Source of the DNA: Stenotrophomonas maltophilia
Lineage (GTDB): Bacteria; Pseudomonadota; Gammaproteobacteria; Xanthomonadales; Xanthomonadaceae
DNA length: 64,000 nt
Assembly: GCF_002205165.1 (NCBI RefSeq)
Contig: NZ_NIVS01000020.1
Coordinates: 186,001 to 250,000 of the forward strand
Direction of reading: 5' to 3'
In this document: in pieces, positions 54,313 to 64,000 of the stretch
Position numbering within the stretch: position 1 is the stretch's first letter
How the letters are laid out: each line of letters opens with the position of its first letter
Made by a program: the position numbers and the translations under genes
Notes under the pieces: generated by a model
Told to the model about the DNA's origin: nothing
Databases searched by the model: none
The model's input: only the letters and a program-made list of their open reading frames with translations

Positions 54313-55590
54313 ATGGACACTCCTGCTGCCGTCCGCGGACAACATGTGCAAAGCAATGGCGTTGCACTGGCCGTGGTCACTGCCATCTTTTTCATGTGGG
54401 GCTTTCTCACTTGCCTCAACGACATCCTGATCCCGCACCTCAAGGCCGCGTTCGCGCTGACCTGGGTGCAGGCGATGCTGGTCCAGTTCACGTTCTTCGG
54501 TGCGTACTTCCTGATGTCGCTCCCGGCCGGGCGCCTGGTCGCGGCGGTGGGCTACAAGCGCGGCATCGTCGCCGGCCTGGCCATTGCCGGTGTGGGCGCG
54601 TTGCTGTTCTGGCCGGCGGCGCAGGCGCATGTGTACGGTCTGTTCCTCGGCGCGCTGTTCGTGCTGGCCACCGGCATCACCGTGCTGCAGGTCGCCGCCA
54701 ATCCCTACGTGGCGCTGCTCGGGCCGGAACAGACCAGCTCCAGCCGGCTGACGCTGGCGCAGTCGATGAATGCGCTGGGCACCACCATTGCGCCGTTGTT
54801 CGGTGGTCTGCTGATCCTCTCGGCCGCGCCGCGCACGGCCGATGAGCTGGCCCTGCTGCCGCAGGCCGAAGCGCTGGCCTACCGCGCGGCCGAAGCGCAA
54901 TCGGTGCAGCTGCCGTACTTCGGCCTGGCGGTGGCGCTGTTCGTGCTGGCGGTGGCGATCTGGATGTTCCGCCTGCCGGCCATTCCCGGCGTGGAAGGCG
55001 TGGCAGCCACCGGCCGCGGCCGCCTGCGCGATGCGTTGCGCCACCGCCACCTGCGCTATGGCGTGCTGGCCATCTTCTTCTACGTGGGCGCGGAGGTGTC
55101 GATCGGCAGCGTGCTGGTCAATTTCCTCTCGATGCCCGGCATCGGTGAGGGGCTGACCGAGCAGGAAGCCACGCGTTACGTGTCCTTGTACTGGGGCGGT
55201 GCGCTGGTCGGGCGTCTGCTTGGTGCGGCCCTGCTGACCCGCCTGGACCCGCGCCGCATGCTGGGAGTCTTCGCGCTGATCGTGATCGCGCTGCTCACGG
55301 TGACGATGCTGGGCAGCGGCAACCTGGCCAAGTGGAGCGTGGTCAGCATCGGTCTGTTCAACTCGATCATGTTCCCGACCATCTTCGCGCTGGCGATCGC
55401 CCGCCTGGGCACCCTCACCGGGCAGGCATCGAGCCTGCTGGTGATGGCGATCGTGGGCGGCGCGGTGATCCCGCTGGCGATGGGCTGGCTGGCCGACCAT
55501 CACGGGCTGCAGGTGTCCTTCCTGCTGCCGATGCTGTGTTACCTGTTCATTGCCTTCTATGCGTGGTGCGGTTCTCGCCACAGCACCTGA
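54313..55590 (+). CDS. Sugar:proton MFS symporter (GluP/FucP family)
   Basis: A 425-residue, 12-helix inner-membrane permease of the fucose/glucose/galactose group. The signature AIFFMWGFLTCLNDILIPHLKAAF in helix 1, FTFFGAYFLMSLPAGRLV in helix 2 and LQVAANPYVALLGP identify it. Given its neighbours it probably imports glucose released by the GH3 enzyme. Start ATG 54313 follows GGAAGGACATGCA. Divergent from the TonB receptor and convergent with the LacI gene, with two operators in the shared upstream region. Confidence 0.93.
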   Translation: MDTPAAVRGQHVQSNGVALAVVTAIFFMWGFLTCLNDILIPHLKAAFALTWVQAMLVQFTFFGAYFLMSLPAGRLVAAVGYKRGIVAGLAIAGVGALLFWPAAQAHVYGLFLGALFVLATGITVLQVAANPYVALLGPEQTSSSRLTLAQSMNALGTTIAPLFGGLLILSAAPRTADELALLPQAEALAYRAAEAQSVQLPYFGLAVALFVLAVAIWMFRLPAIPGVEGVAATGRGRLRDALRHRHLRYGVLAIFFYVGAEVSIGSVLVNFLSMPGIGEGLTEQEATRYVSLYWGGALVGRLLGAALLTRLDPRRMLGVFALIVIALLTVTMLGSGNLAKWSVVSIGLFNSIMFPTIFALAIARLGTLTGQASSLLVMAIVGGAVIPLAMGWLADHHGLQVSFLLPMLCYLFIAFYAWCGSRHST

Positions 55591-55599
55591 GGCAGGCGC

Positions 55600-56607
55600 T
55601 CAGCGGCGCCGCGGGGGGTGCGTGGATTCGCGCACCAGCACCGCGTGGTCGACGGTGACCATGATGCCGGCCTCCGGGGAGCGGATGCGGTCGATCAACT
55701 GCTCGGTGGCCAGCCGTCCCATCGAGGCGGTCGGCTGGCGCACGGTGGTCAGTGCCGGGTAGATATGCCCGGCGATCGGCGTGTCATCGAAGCCGCACAC
55801 CGACAGGTCGCGCGGGATGCGCAGGCCGCGTTGGCCGGCGACGCGGAACACGGCGGCGGCCATGTCGTCGTTGGCGGCGAAGATCGCCGTCGGCGGCGCT
55901 GGCAGATCCAGCAGCGCGTTGGCCGCGTCGATGCCGGATTCGAACGAGAACTGGCCGTTGACCACCAGCGCCGGGTCGTACTCGATGCCGTAGCGGCGCA
56001 GCGCCTGGCGATAGCCGGCGTGACGCCACTGGCAGGCGCCATGCGCACGCGGCCCCTTGATGTGGCCGATGCGTTGATGGCCCTGCGCGACCAGGTGGCC
56101 GATCAGTTCGACCACCGCGGTGGTTTCGTCCATGCGCACCCCGATGCAGCCCTCCGGGTGCCGAGGCGCAATGGAGGCATACGGAATCTCGTGCTCTTCC
56201 AGATAGGCCAGCACCACCGCGTCGTCGGTCAGCGGCGGGATCAGCACCACCCCGTCAGGGCGCGAATTCTCGAACAGCGCGGCCAGGTCCGGCAGCGTGC
56301 GGCGCGCGGTGCCGACCGGGCCCAGGATCAGGTTGTAGTGGTTGGCGTGGCAGGCCTCCAGCATCCCATTCTGGATTTCCATCAGGTAATTGCGCGAGGG
56401 GTTGTTGTAGACCAGCGCCAGCGCGTACGAGCGCTGCCCGGCCAGGCTGCGCGCCGAGAGGTTGGGCTTGTAGCCGAGGCGGGTCACCGCGGCCAGCACG
56501 CGATCACGCGTTTCCGCACGCACGTTGGGCTCGTTGTTGAGCACGCGGGACACCGTTTTGATCGATACCCCCGCAACGGCGGCGACATCCTCGATACGAC
56601 TACGCAT
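55600..56607 (-). CDS. LacI-family transcriptional regulator
   Basis: A 335-residue repressor-type protein. The N-terminal helix-turn-helix is IEDVAAVAGVSIKTVSRVLNNEPNVR with hinge helix NLSARSLAG, followed by a periplasmic-binding-like ligand domain (ALVYNNPSRNYLMEIQNGML, FAANDDMAAAVFRVA, CGFDDTPIAGHIYPALTTVRQP). It is closest in pattern to the SalR/CelR-type regulators of glucoside use. Start is ATG 56607. It is divergent from the GH3 gene, and two operator-like palindromes between them suggest autoregulation and local control, relieved by a glucose-containing inducer. Confidence 0.93.
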   Translation of the reverse strand: MRSRIEDVAAVAGVSIKTVSRVLNNEPNVRAETRDRVLAAVTRLGYKPNLSARSLAGQRSYALALVYNNPSRNYLMEIQNGMLEACHANHYNLILGPVGTARRTLPDLAALFENSRPDGVVLIPPLTDDAVVLAYLEEHEIPYASIAPRHPEGCIGVRMDETTAVVELIGHLVAQGHQRIGHIKGPRAHGACQWRHAGYRQALRRYGIEYDPALVVNGQFSFESGIDAANALLDLPAPPTAIFAANDDMAAAVFRVAGQRGLRIPRDLSVCGFDDTPIAGHIYPALTTVRQPTASMGRLATEQLIDRIRSPEAGIMVTVDHAVLVRESTHPPRRR

Positions 56608-56833
56608 GATGCGGGGGTTCCTCTTGGAGGGGCGGGCGGGCAGATGCCGATGGTAGTGCGCGTGTGTCACATCGATGTTGCCGATGCAGGCGGATGTTGC
56701 CATGCCGGCGACGTGCGTGGCGGGTTCGTGTTTTCCATGCCGCGATGCAGCACTTCAGGCGACGGTGGGCGAGCGTCTTCGCCGGCGATCCCTGCTGCAG
56801 CGGGACTTGGCCCGCAACGCTGTGCGCAGGCGG

Positions 56834-56848
56834 TTGACAGCGTTGCCA
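56834..56848. promoter_or_regulatory. LacI-type operator, distal copy upstream of GH3
   Basis: TTGACAGCGTTGCCA, sharing TTGACAGCGTTG with the copy at 53980-53997. Eleven bases separate it from the perfect operator at 56859-56872. Between lacI and GH3 (56608-56994, 387 bases) these two sites are the only features I can identify. Confidence 0.6.
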
Positions 56849-56858
56849 TGGGCTTATA

Positions 56859-56872
56859 TGACAGCGCTGTCA
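56859..56872. promoter_or_regulatory. Perfect LacI-type operator upstream of GH3
   Basis: TGACAGCGCTGTCA is a perfect 14-base palindrome with the CG centre typical of LacI-family operators, about 125 bases before the GH3 start. Confidence 0.78.
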
Positions 56873-56994
56873 GACAGGGGCGCTGACCGAGGCAGTATCG
56901 CCACCCGCCGGCCCGCGACATCGCAGCGCGGGCGGTGCCCGGCTGCGGTCACGCCCGTCCCGTTCGCGCATATTTCATCAGAGGAAGATGTCCA

Positions 56995-59526
<2,532 letters not shown>

Positions 59527-59558
59527 CGCCGGGCGCTGCCCGGACATCCGCCTCAACG

Positions 59559-59587
59559 AAAAAGGCCCCGCGCTGCGGGGCCTTTTT
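59559..59587. terminator. Bidirectional terminator between GH3 and rho
   Basis: AAAAAGGCCCCGC-gct-GCGGGGCCTTTTT: nearly perfect stem with A and T flanks, able to end both convergent genes. Confidence 0.93.
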
Positions 59588-59607
59588 CTGTTCGCCTGGA
59601 ACGCGTA

Positions 59608-61386
59608 TCAGCGCTTCATCGAACCGAAGAACTCGTCGTTGGACTTGGTGTTCTTCATCTTGTCGAGCAGGAATTCCATTGCGGCCATTTCATCCATCGG
59701 ATGCAGCAGCTTGCGCAGGATCCAGATCTTCTGCAGCAGTTCCGGTTCGATCAGCAGGTCTTCGCGACGGGTGCCCGAGCGGTTGATGTCGATTGCCGGG
59801 AACACGCGCTTTTCGGAGATGCGACGGCTCAGGTGCACTTCGCTGTTGCCGGTGCCCTTGAACTCTTCGTAGATCACCTCGTCCATCTTGCTGCCGGTAT
59901 CGACCAGCGCGGTGGCGATGATGGTCAGGCTGCCGCCTTCCTCCACGTTGCGCGCCGCGCCGAAGAAGCGCTTCGGACGGTGCAGGGCATTGGCATCCAC
60001 ACCACCGGTGAGCACCTTGCCGGAGCTGGGCACCACGTTGTTGTAGGCACGTGCCAGGCGGGTGATCGAGTCGAGCAGGATCACCACGTCCTTCTTGTGC
60101 TCGACCAGGCGCTTGGCACGCTCGATCACCATTTCGGCGACCTGCACGTGACGGGCGGCCGGCTCGTCGAAGGTGGAGCTGATGACTTCGCCGCGCACGG
60201 TGCGCTGCATTTCCGTCACTTCTTCCGGGCGCTCATCGATCAGCAGCACGATCAGGTGCACGTCCGGATGATTGGTGGTGATCGCCGTGGCCACCTGCTG
60301 CATCATCATCGTCTTGCCGGCCTTGGGCTGGGAGACGATCAGCGAACGCTGACCCTTGCCCTGCGGTGCCATCAGATCGAGGATGCGGCCGGTGATGTCT
60401 TCGGACGAACCGTTGCCGCGTTCCAGGGTGAAGCGCTTGCGCGGGAACAGCGGGGTCAGGTTCTCGAACAGCACCTTGTTCTTGGACGCTTCCAGCGGCT
60501 CACCATTGATGGTGTCCACGATCGACAGCGCGAAGTAGCGCTCGCCGTCCTTCGGGAAGCGGATGCGGCCGGACAAGTGGTCGCCGGTGCGCAGGTTGAA
60601 GCGGCGGATCTGGCTGGGCGAAATGTAGGTATCGTCCGGGCCGGCCAGGTAGCTGGCTTCGGCCGCGCGCAGGAAGCCGAAGCCGTCCGGCAGGATTTCC
60701 AGCACGCCGTCGGCGGCGACGCCGTCGCCATGGCGGGTCAGCACCTTGAGCAGGGCGAAGATCACGTCCTGCTTGCGGGCACGGGCCACGCCTTCGGAGA
60801 TCTGCAGCTGCTCGGCGATTTCCAGCAGCTTCTGCGCCGGCATGCGCTTGAGGTCGCTCAGCGAATAGACCGGGAAGCCTTCGGGCACGTTGGCCTGCTG
60901 GCTGCGCACGAACGGCTGCTGTTCGCCGTTGTCCTGCGGCATGCCGTCGTCGTTGTAGCGATCGCCACCGCGGTTGCGGTCACGGCGATTGCGGAAACGG
61001 TCGCGGCGGTTGCCTTGGCCTTGGCCCTGACCCTGGTTCTGGCCCTGACCCTGCTGGTACGGGTTCTGCCCGCCCTGCTGGTTCTGGTGACGGCCATTCT
61101 GGTTGCGCTGGCCACCGTCGCCGGTGTCCTGCTGACCACCGCCCTGCGAGGGCGATGCGTCGCCACCGGCAGGCGCTGCCGGCGCCGATGCCTGCGGGGC
61201 TGCCGAAGGAGCAGCAGCCGGCGCCGGCGCGTCAGACGCGGCAGCCAGAGGCAGAGCGGGTTGTGAGGGGGGGGAACCTGCGTCGGCAGCGGTGTTGGCG
61301 GCGGCCTTGGCGACGCGCGGCTTGCGCACGCGCTTCTCGGCGGGCGCGTCGGCGCTCCCGGGTTCGGAAGTAGTGATATCGGACAA
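59608..61386 (-). CDS. rho: Transcription termination factor Rho with long disordered front
   Basis: An RNA-dependent hexameric ATPase that ends transcription. The core (about residues 175-592) is standard: RNA-binding fold with DGFGFLR, P-loop about 352-360 (SQPKAGKTM), [26 protein letters not shown] and the R/Q-loop region ([25 protein letters not shown]). In front lies an insertion of about 174 residues: Ala/Pro-rich (about 25-75), then Gln/Gly/Asn-rich (about 80-126) and Arg-rich ([16 protein letters not shown], 126-141), predicted disordered and RNA-binding. E. coli Rho (419 residues) lacks this. Start is TTG 61386 after GAGGA. A run of eight G (61267-61274) lies inside the front-coding part. 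Confidence 0.97.
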   Translation of the reverse strand: MSDITTSEPGSADAPAEKRVRKPRVAKAAANTAADAGSPPSQPALPLAAASDAPAPAAAPSAAPQASAPAAPAGGDASPSQGGGQQDTGDGGQRNQNGRHQNQQGGQNPYQQGQGQNQGQGQGQGNRRDRFRNRRDRNRGGDRYNDDGMPQDNGEQQPFVRSQQANVPEGFPVYSLSDLKRMPAQKLLEIAEQLQISEGVARARKQDVIFALLKVLTRHGDGVAADGVLEILPDGFGFLRAAEASYLAGPDDTYISPSQIRRFNLRTGDHLSGRIRFPKDGERYFALSIVDTINGEPLEASKNKVLFENLTPLFPRKRFTLERGNGSSEDITGRILDLMAPQGKGQRSLIVSQPKAGKTMMMQQVATAITTNHPDVHLIVLLIDERPEEVTEMQRTVRGEVISSTFDEPAARHVQVAEMVIERAKRLVEHKKDVVILLDSITRLARAYNNVVPSSGKVLTGGVDANALHRPKRFFGAARNVEEGGSLTIIATALVDTGSKMDEVIYEEFKGTGNSEVHLSRRISEKRVFPAIDINRSGTRREDLLIEPELLQKIWILRKLLHPMDEMAAMEFLLDKMKNTKSNDEFFGSMKR

Positions 61387-61608
61387 GTGCTGGATTCCTC
61401 GCTAGAAGGTGCGAGCGCCCGGCAGGGCGGCGAACGTTGGGAAAGGATCTGGAAGGAAACTGCGTCCAGAAGATGCGGCGCGCGAATGCGGCCGGATGTG
61501 CCGACACTAACACCGGCTCGCGGCAGCGCGCAAGCCGGGCGGGGCAGGGTCATTCATGCGGGCGACGGGCCCGCGTGGCAGCCGGACGGGGCCGGCTGCC
61601 CGCTGCGA

Positions 61609-61938
61609 TCAGGCCAGGGCCTTGTCGAGCATGCCGGCCAGCTGGGCCTTGCCGACGGCACCGATCTGCTGGGCCTGGACTTCGCCGTCCTTGAAGACCA
61701 GCAGCATCGGGATCGAACGCACGTGGTACTTGGCGGCCAGGGCGCGGTTCTGGTCCACGTTGACCTTGGCGATCTTGGCGCGGCCGTTGTAGGCGTCGGC
61801 CAGTTCGTCCAGCGCCGGGGCGATCATCTTGCAGGGACCACACCATTCGGCCCAGAAATCGACCAGTACCGGTTCCTTGGAATTCAGCACTGCGCTATCA
61901 AAGTCGGCGTCGCCGACATGTACAACCTTGTCGCTCAT
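61609..61938 (-). CDS. trxA: Thioredoxin
   Basis: A 109-residue cytosolic thioredoxin with the WCGPC active site (Cys33 and Cys36), the [15 protein letters not shown] helix start, and the cis-Pro loop [13 protein letters not shown]. Start ATG 61938; the longer frame to 62013 is rejected because the family begins at [10 protein letters not shown]. It lies 222 bases upstream of rho on the same strand, the trxA-rho order seen in E. coli and other gammaproteobacteria, and is divergent from rhlB. Confidence 0.97.
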   Translation of the reverse strand: MSDKVVHVGDADFDSAVLNSKEPVLVDFWAEWCGPCKMIAPALDELADAYNGRAKIAKVNVDQNRALAAKYHVRSIPMLLVFKDGEVQAQQIGAVGKAQLAGMLDKALA

Positions 61939-62498
61939 CTTGGTTTCTCGTCTGGTAATGCACCCGGCAGGGCCGGAGGAAGTTGAAGTTGGGCAACGCC
62001 AACCGGGCGTCACCCTCGTCTGGTGCCTCGTGGCCGCGGGCGGCCAGCGGTGCGTTCGGCGGATGCCTGGACGCTCACGGGGCGCAGTGTACCGCTATCG
62101 CCGTGACCGGACAGACGCTGGTTGGAAAGAAGCGTCCCGTGATCGCCTACCTGCGTTATCGCGACGATCCCGGTTGATATGCGGGGGCCGGGACGACGGT
62201 TCCAGCCCGGCCGGTGGTCCCGTTCAACCGGCGGCAGGGCGGGTGAATGCGGGGTGCAGAGCGCATGTGAGCCGCTGCTACGCACGGCAACGGCGCGCCG
62301 GGCGGGCATTCTCATGACGGCGTGCGACGGGCGAGCCCGGTTTGGCGCCGACATTGCGCTAAACTGGGCCATTGTGCGGCGCCCTGGACCTGGAGTCCGG
62401 CCCCGCCAATCCCGGCGCAGGGGCCGTTTGCGACGGTGCCCCCCAAGATTGCAAGCCAGCCCGCACCTCTGCCGGGATGGCCTTACCAAGACGGACTC
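61939..62498. other. Long divergent intergenic region, trxA-rhlB
   Basis: A 560-base stretch without a credible gene; short frames present have neither good starts nor recognisable products. It should hold the trxA and rhlB promoters and a long rhlB leader, but I find no promoter with acceptable spacing. No riboswitch pattern is evident. Confidence 0.6.
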
Positions 62499-64000
62499 AT
62501 GAGCGACAAACCGCTGACCGATTTGACCTTCTCCTCCTTCGAGCTGCATCCGGCCCTGCAGGCCGGCCTTGAAGGAGCCGGATTCACCCGTTGCACGCCC
62601 ATCCAGGCGCTGACCCTGCCGGTCGCGCTGCCCGGCGGCGACGTCGCCGGCCAGGCCCAGACCGGCACCGGCAAGACCCTGGCCTTCCTGGTCGCCGTGG
62701 TGAACCGCCTGCTGACCCGCCCGGCGCTGGCCGACCGCAAGCCGGAAGACCCGCGCGCGCTGATCCTGGCCCCGACCCGCGAGCTGGCGATCCAGATCCA
62801 CAAGGACGCCGTGAAGTTCGGCTCCGACCTCGGCCTGCGCTTTGCGCTGGTCTACGGTGGCGTGGATTACGACAAGCAGCGCGAGATCCTGCAGCAGGGC
62901 GTGGACGTGATCATCGCCACCCCCGGCCGCCTGATCGACTACGTCAAGCAGCACAAGGTGGTTTCGCTGCATGCCTGCGAGATCTGCGTGCTCGACGAAG
63001 CCGACCGCATGTTCGATCTGGGCTTCATCAAGGACATCCGCTTCCTGCTGCGCCGCATGCCCGAGCGCACCACGCGCCAGACGCTGCTGTTCAGCGCCAC
63101 GCTCAGCCACCGCGTGCTGGAGCTGGCCTATGAGCACATGAACGAGCCGCAGAAGCTGGTGGTGGAGAGCGAATCGATCACGGCCGCACGCGTGCGCCAG
63201 CGCATCTACTTCCCGGCCGACGAAGAGAAGATTCCGCTGCTGCTGGGCCTGCTCTCGCGCAGCGAAGGCGCCCGCACCATGGTGTTCGTCAACACCAAGG
63301 TGTTCGTCGAGCGGGTGGCGCGTTCGCTGGAAAAGGCCGGTTACCGCGTCGGCGTGCTGTCCGGCGATGTGCCGCAGAAGAAGCGTGAGAGCCTGCTCAA
63401 CCGCTTCCAGAAGGGTCAGCTGGAAATCCTGGTGGCCACCGATGTCGCCGCCCGCGGCCTGCACATCGACGGCATCAAGTACGTCTACAACTACGATCTG
63501 CCGTTCGATGCGGAAGACTACGTGCACCGCATCGGCCGTACCGCGCGCCTGGGCGAAGAAGGCGATGCGATCAGCTTCGCCTGCGAGCGCTACGCGATGG
63601 GTCTGCCGGATATCGAGGCGTACATCGAGCAGAAGATCCCGGTCGAGCCGGTCACCAGCGAAATCCTGACCCCGATCCCGCGCGCACCGCGTGCACCCTT
63701 GCCGGAAGGCGAGGGCGATGCCGAGGGCGAGGAGAACGAAAGCGTCGGCCAGATCTTCCGCGAGGCACGCGAAGCGCGTGCCGCTGAAGAGCAGCGTCGT
63801 GGCGGTGGCAGCAGCCGTGGCGGCAAGCCGGCCGGTGGTCGTGGCGAGCGCCGCGCCCCGGGTGAGCGCAGTGCCGACGGCAAGCCGCGCCGCGAGCGCA
63901 AGCCGCGCGTGGAAGGCGAGCAGCCGGTGGTCGCCACCGATGCCGCCGCCAAGCCGCAGCTGGCCCCGAGCGCCGCGCCGTCTGCCGAAGGCAGCCCGGC
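62499..64000 (+). CDS. rhlB: ATP-dependent RNA helicase RhlB, 3' end outside window
   Basis: A DEAD-box helicase that works with RNase E in the RNA degradosome; 500 codons are visible and the frame remains open at the window end. Motifs: [14 protein letters not shown] (Q motif), AQTGTGKT (I), PTRELAIQI (Ia), DEAD in [13 protein letters not shown] (II), SATLSH (III), ARGLHIDGI (V) and [10 protein letters not shown] (VI). After the helicase core (about 1-385) comes a long charged tail with Arg/Gly-rich parts ([18 protein letters not shown]), longer than the E. coli protein's and typical of xanthomonad RhlB. ATG 62499 is the start. Confidence 0.96.
   Translation, partial: MSDKPLTDLTFSSFELHPALQAGLEGAGFTRCTPIQALTLPVALPGGDVAGQAQTGTGKTLAFLVAVVNRLLTRPALADRKPEDPRALILAPTRELAIQIHKDAVKFGSDLGLRFALVYGGVDYDKQREILQQGVDVIIATPGRLIDYVKQHKVVSLHACEICVLDEADRMFDLGFIKDIRFLLRRMPERTTRQTLLFSATLSHRVLELAYEHMNEPQKLVVESESITAARVRQRIYFPADEEKIPLLLGLLSRSEGARTMVFVNTKVFVERVARSLEKAGYRVGVLSGDVPQKKRESLLNRFQKGQLEILVATDVAARGLHIDGIKYVYNYDLPFDAEDYVHRIGRTARLGEEGDAISFACERYAMGLPDIEAYIEQKIPVEPVTSEILTPIPRAPRAPLPEGEGDAEGEENESVGQIFREAREARAAEEQRRGGGSSRGGKPAGGRGERRAPGERSADGKPRRERKPRVEGEQPVVATDAAAKPQLAPSAAPSAEGSP

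Overview
The window is a GC-rich (high-GC, strongly biased third codon positions), gene-dense stretch of a gammaproteobacterial chromosome of the family Xanthomonadaceae, most likely Stenotrophomonas. The reasons are a Clp-type CRP homologue, a trpE-trpG-trpD-trpC cluster, a monomeric isocitrate dehydrogenase beside aceK, several TonB-dependent receptors, a Rho protein with a long Arg/Gly/Gln-rich front, and short GTAG-headed palindromes of the kind that litter Stenotrophomonas genomes. I see no prophage, insertion sequence, CRISPR array or secretion system; this is mostly core chromosome with one accessory-looking sugar locus. Both ends cut a gene (rpe at the left, rhlB at the right).

Layout. 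1-7116: end of rpe, a GNAT acetyltransferase, a YegS-type lipid kinase, then trpE-trpG-trpD-trpC and a translationally coupled HAD phosphatase. trpE is preceded by a short frame with the peptide WWRWW and a segment that can pair with the trpE ribosome-binding site, so a tryptophan-sensing leader is likely. 7166-10873: a TSUP exporter, the global regulator clp, speD, a small guanidinium-type exporter (sugE/gdx) preceded by what looks like a guanidine-II riboswitch with a terminator, and coq7. 10951-14096: rplM-rpsI, a chain of stem-loops, tRNA-Gln and tRNA-Met, rppH, and a Fur-like site before bfd and bfr. 14098-18275: a two-gene signalling unit, a hybrid histidine kinase and a response regulator whose GGDEF and EAL motifs are both degenerate. 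18333-23542: a DUF4126 membrane protein, a coiled-coil membrane protein, a bactofilin, erpA, nudC, ampE, and an overlapping DUF2752/CD225 pair.

23654-31214: an LplT-PlsC fusion, an SDR, a YccS-type membrane protein and a siderophore-type TonB receptor. 31215-38941: an mdtABC-like tripartite RND efflux operon with two different inner-membrane pumps and no outer-membrane gene. 39171-49501: an exported M20 amidohydrolase, queF, a repeat-bearing LysM protein, a lipoprotein, icd (monomeric) with aceK, a TonB_C-like periplasmic protein and an active-looking diguanylate cyclase. 49752-59526: a beta-glucoside utilisation locus (cupin-like protein, TonB receptor, MFS sugar permease, LacI regulator, exported GH3 glucosidase) tied together by copies of a TGACAGCGCTGTCA-type operator in both divergent intergenic regions. 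59608-64000: rho, trxA and rhlB, a conserved RNA-metabolism neighbourhood.

The points most worth a second look are the Trp-codon leader at trpE, the guanidine-II element with an extra stem in its linker, the degenerate GGDEF/EAL response regulator with its kinase, AceK sitting next to the monomeric rather than dimeric IDH, the hairpin that buries the erpA start codon, and the disordered front of Rho.
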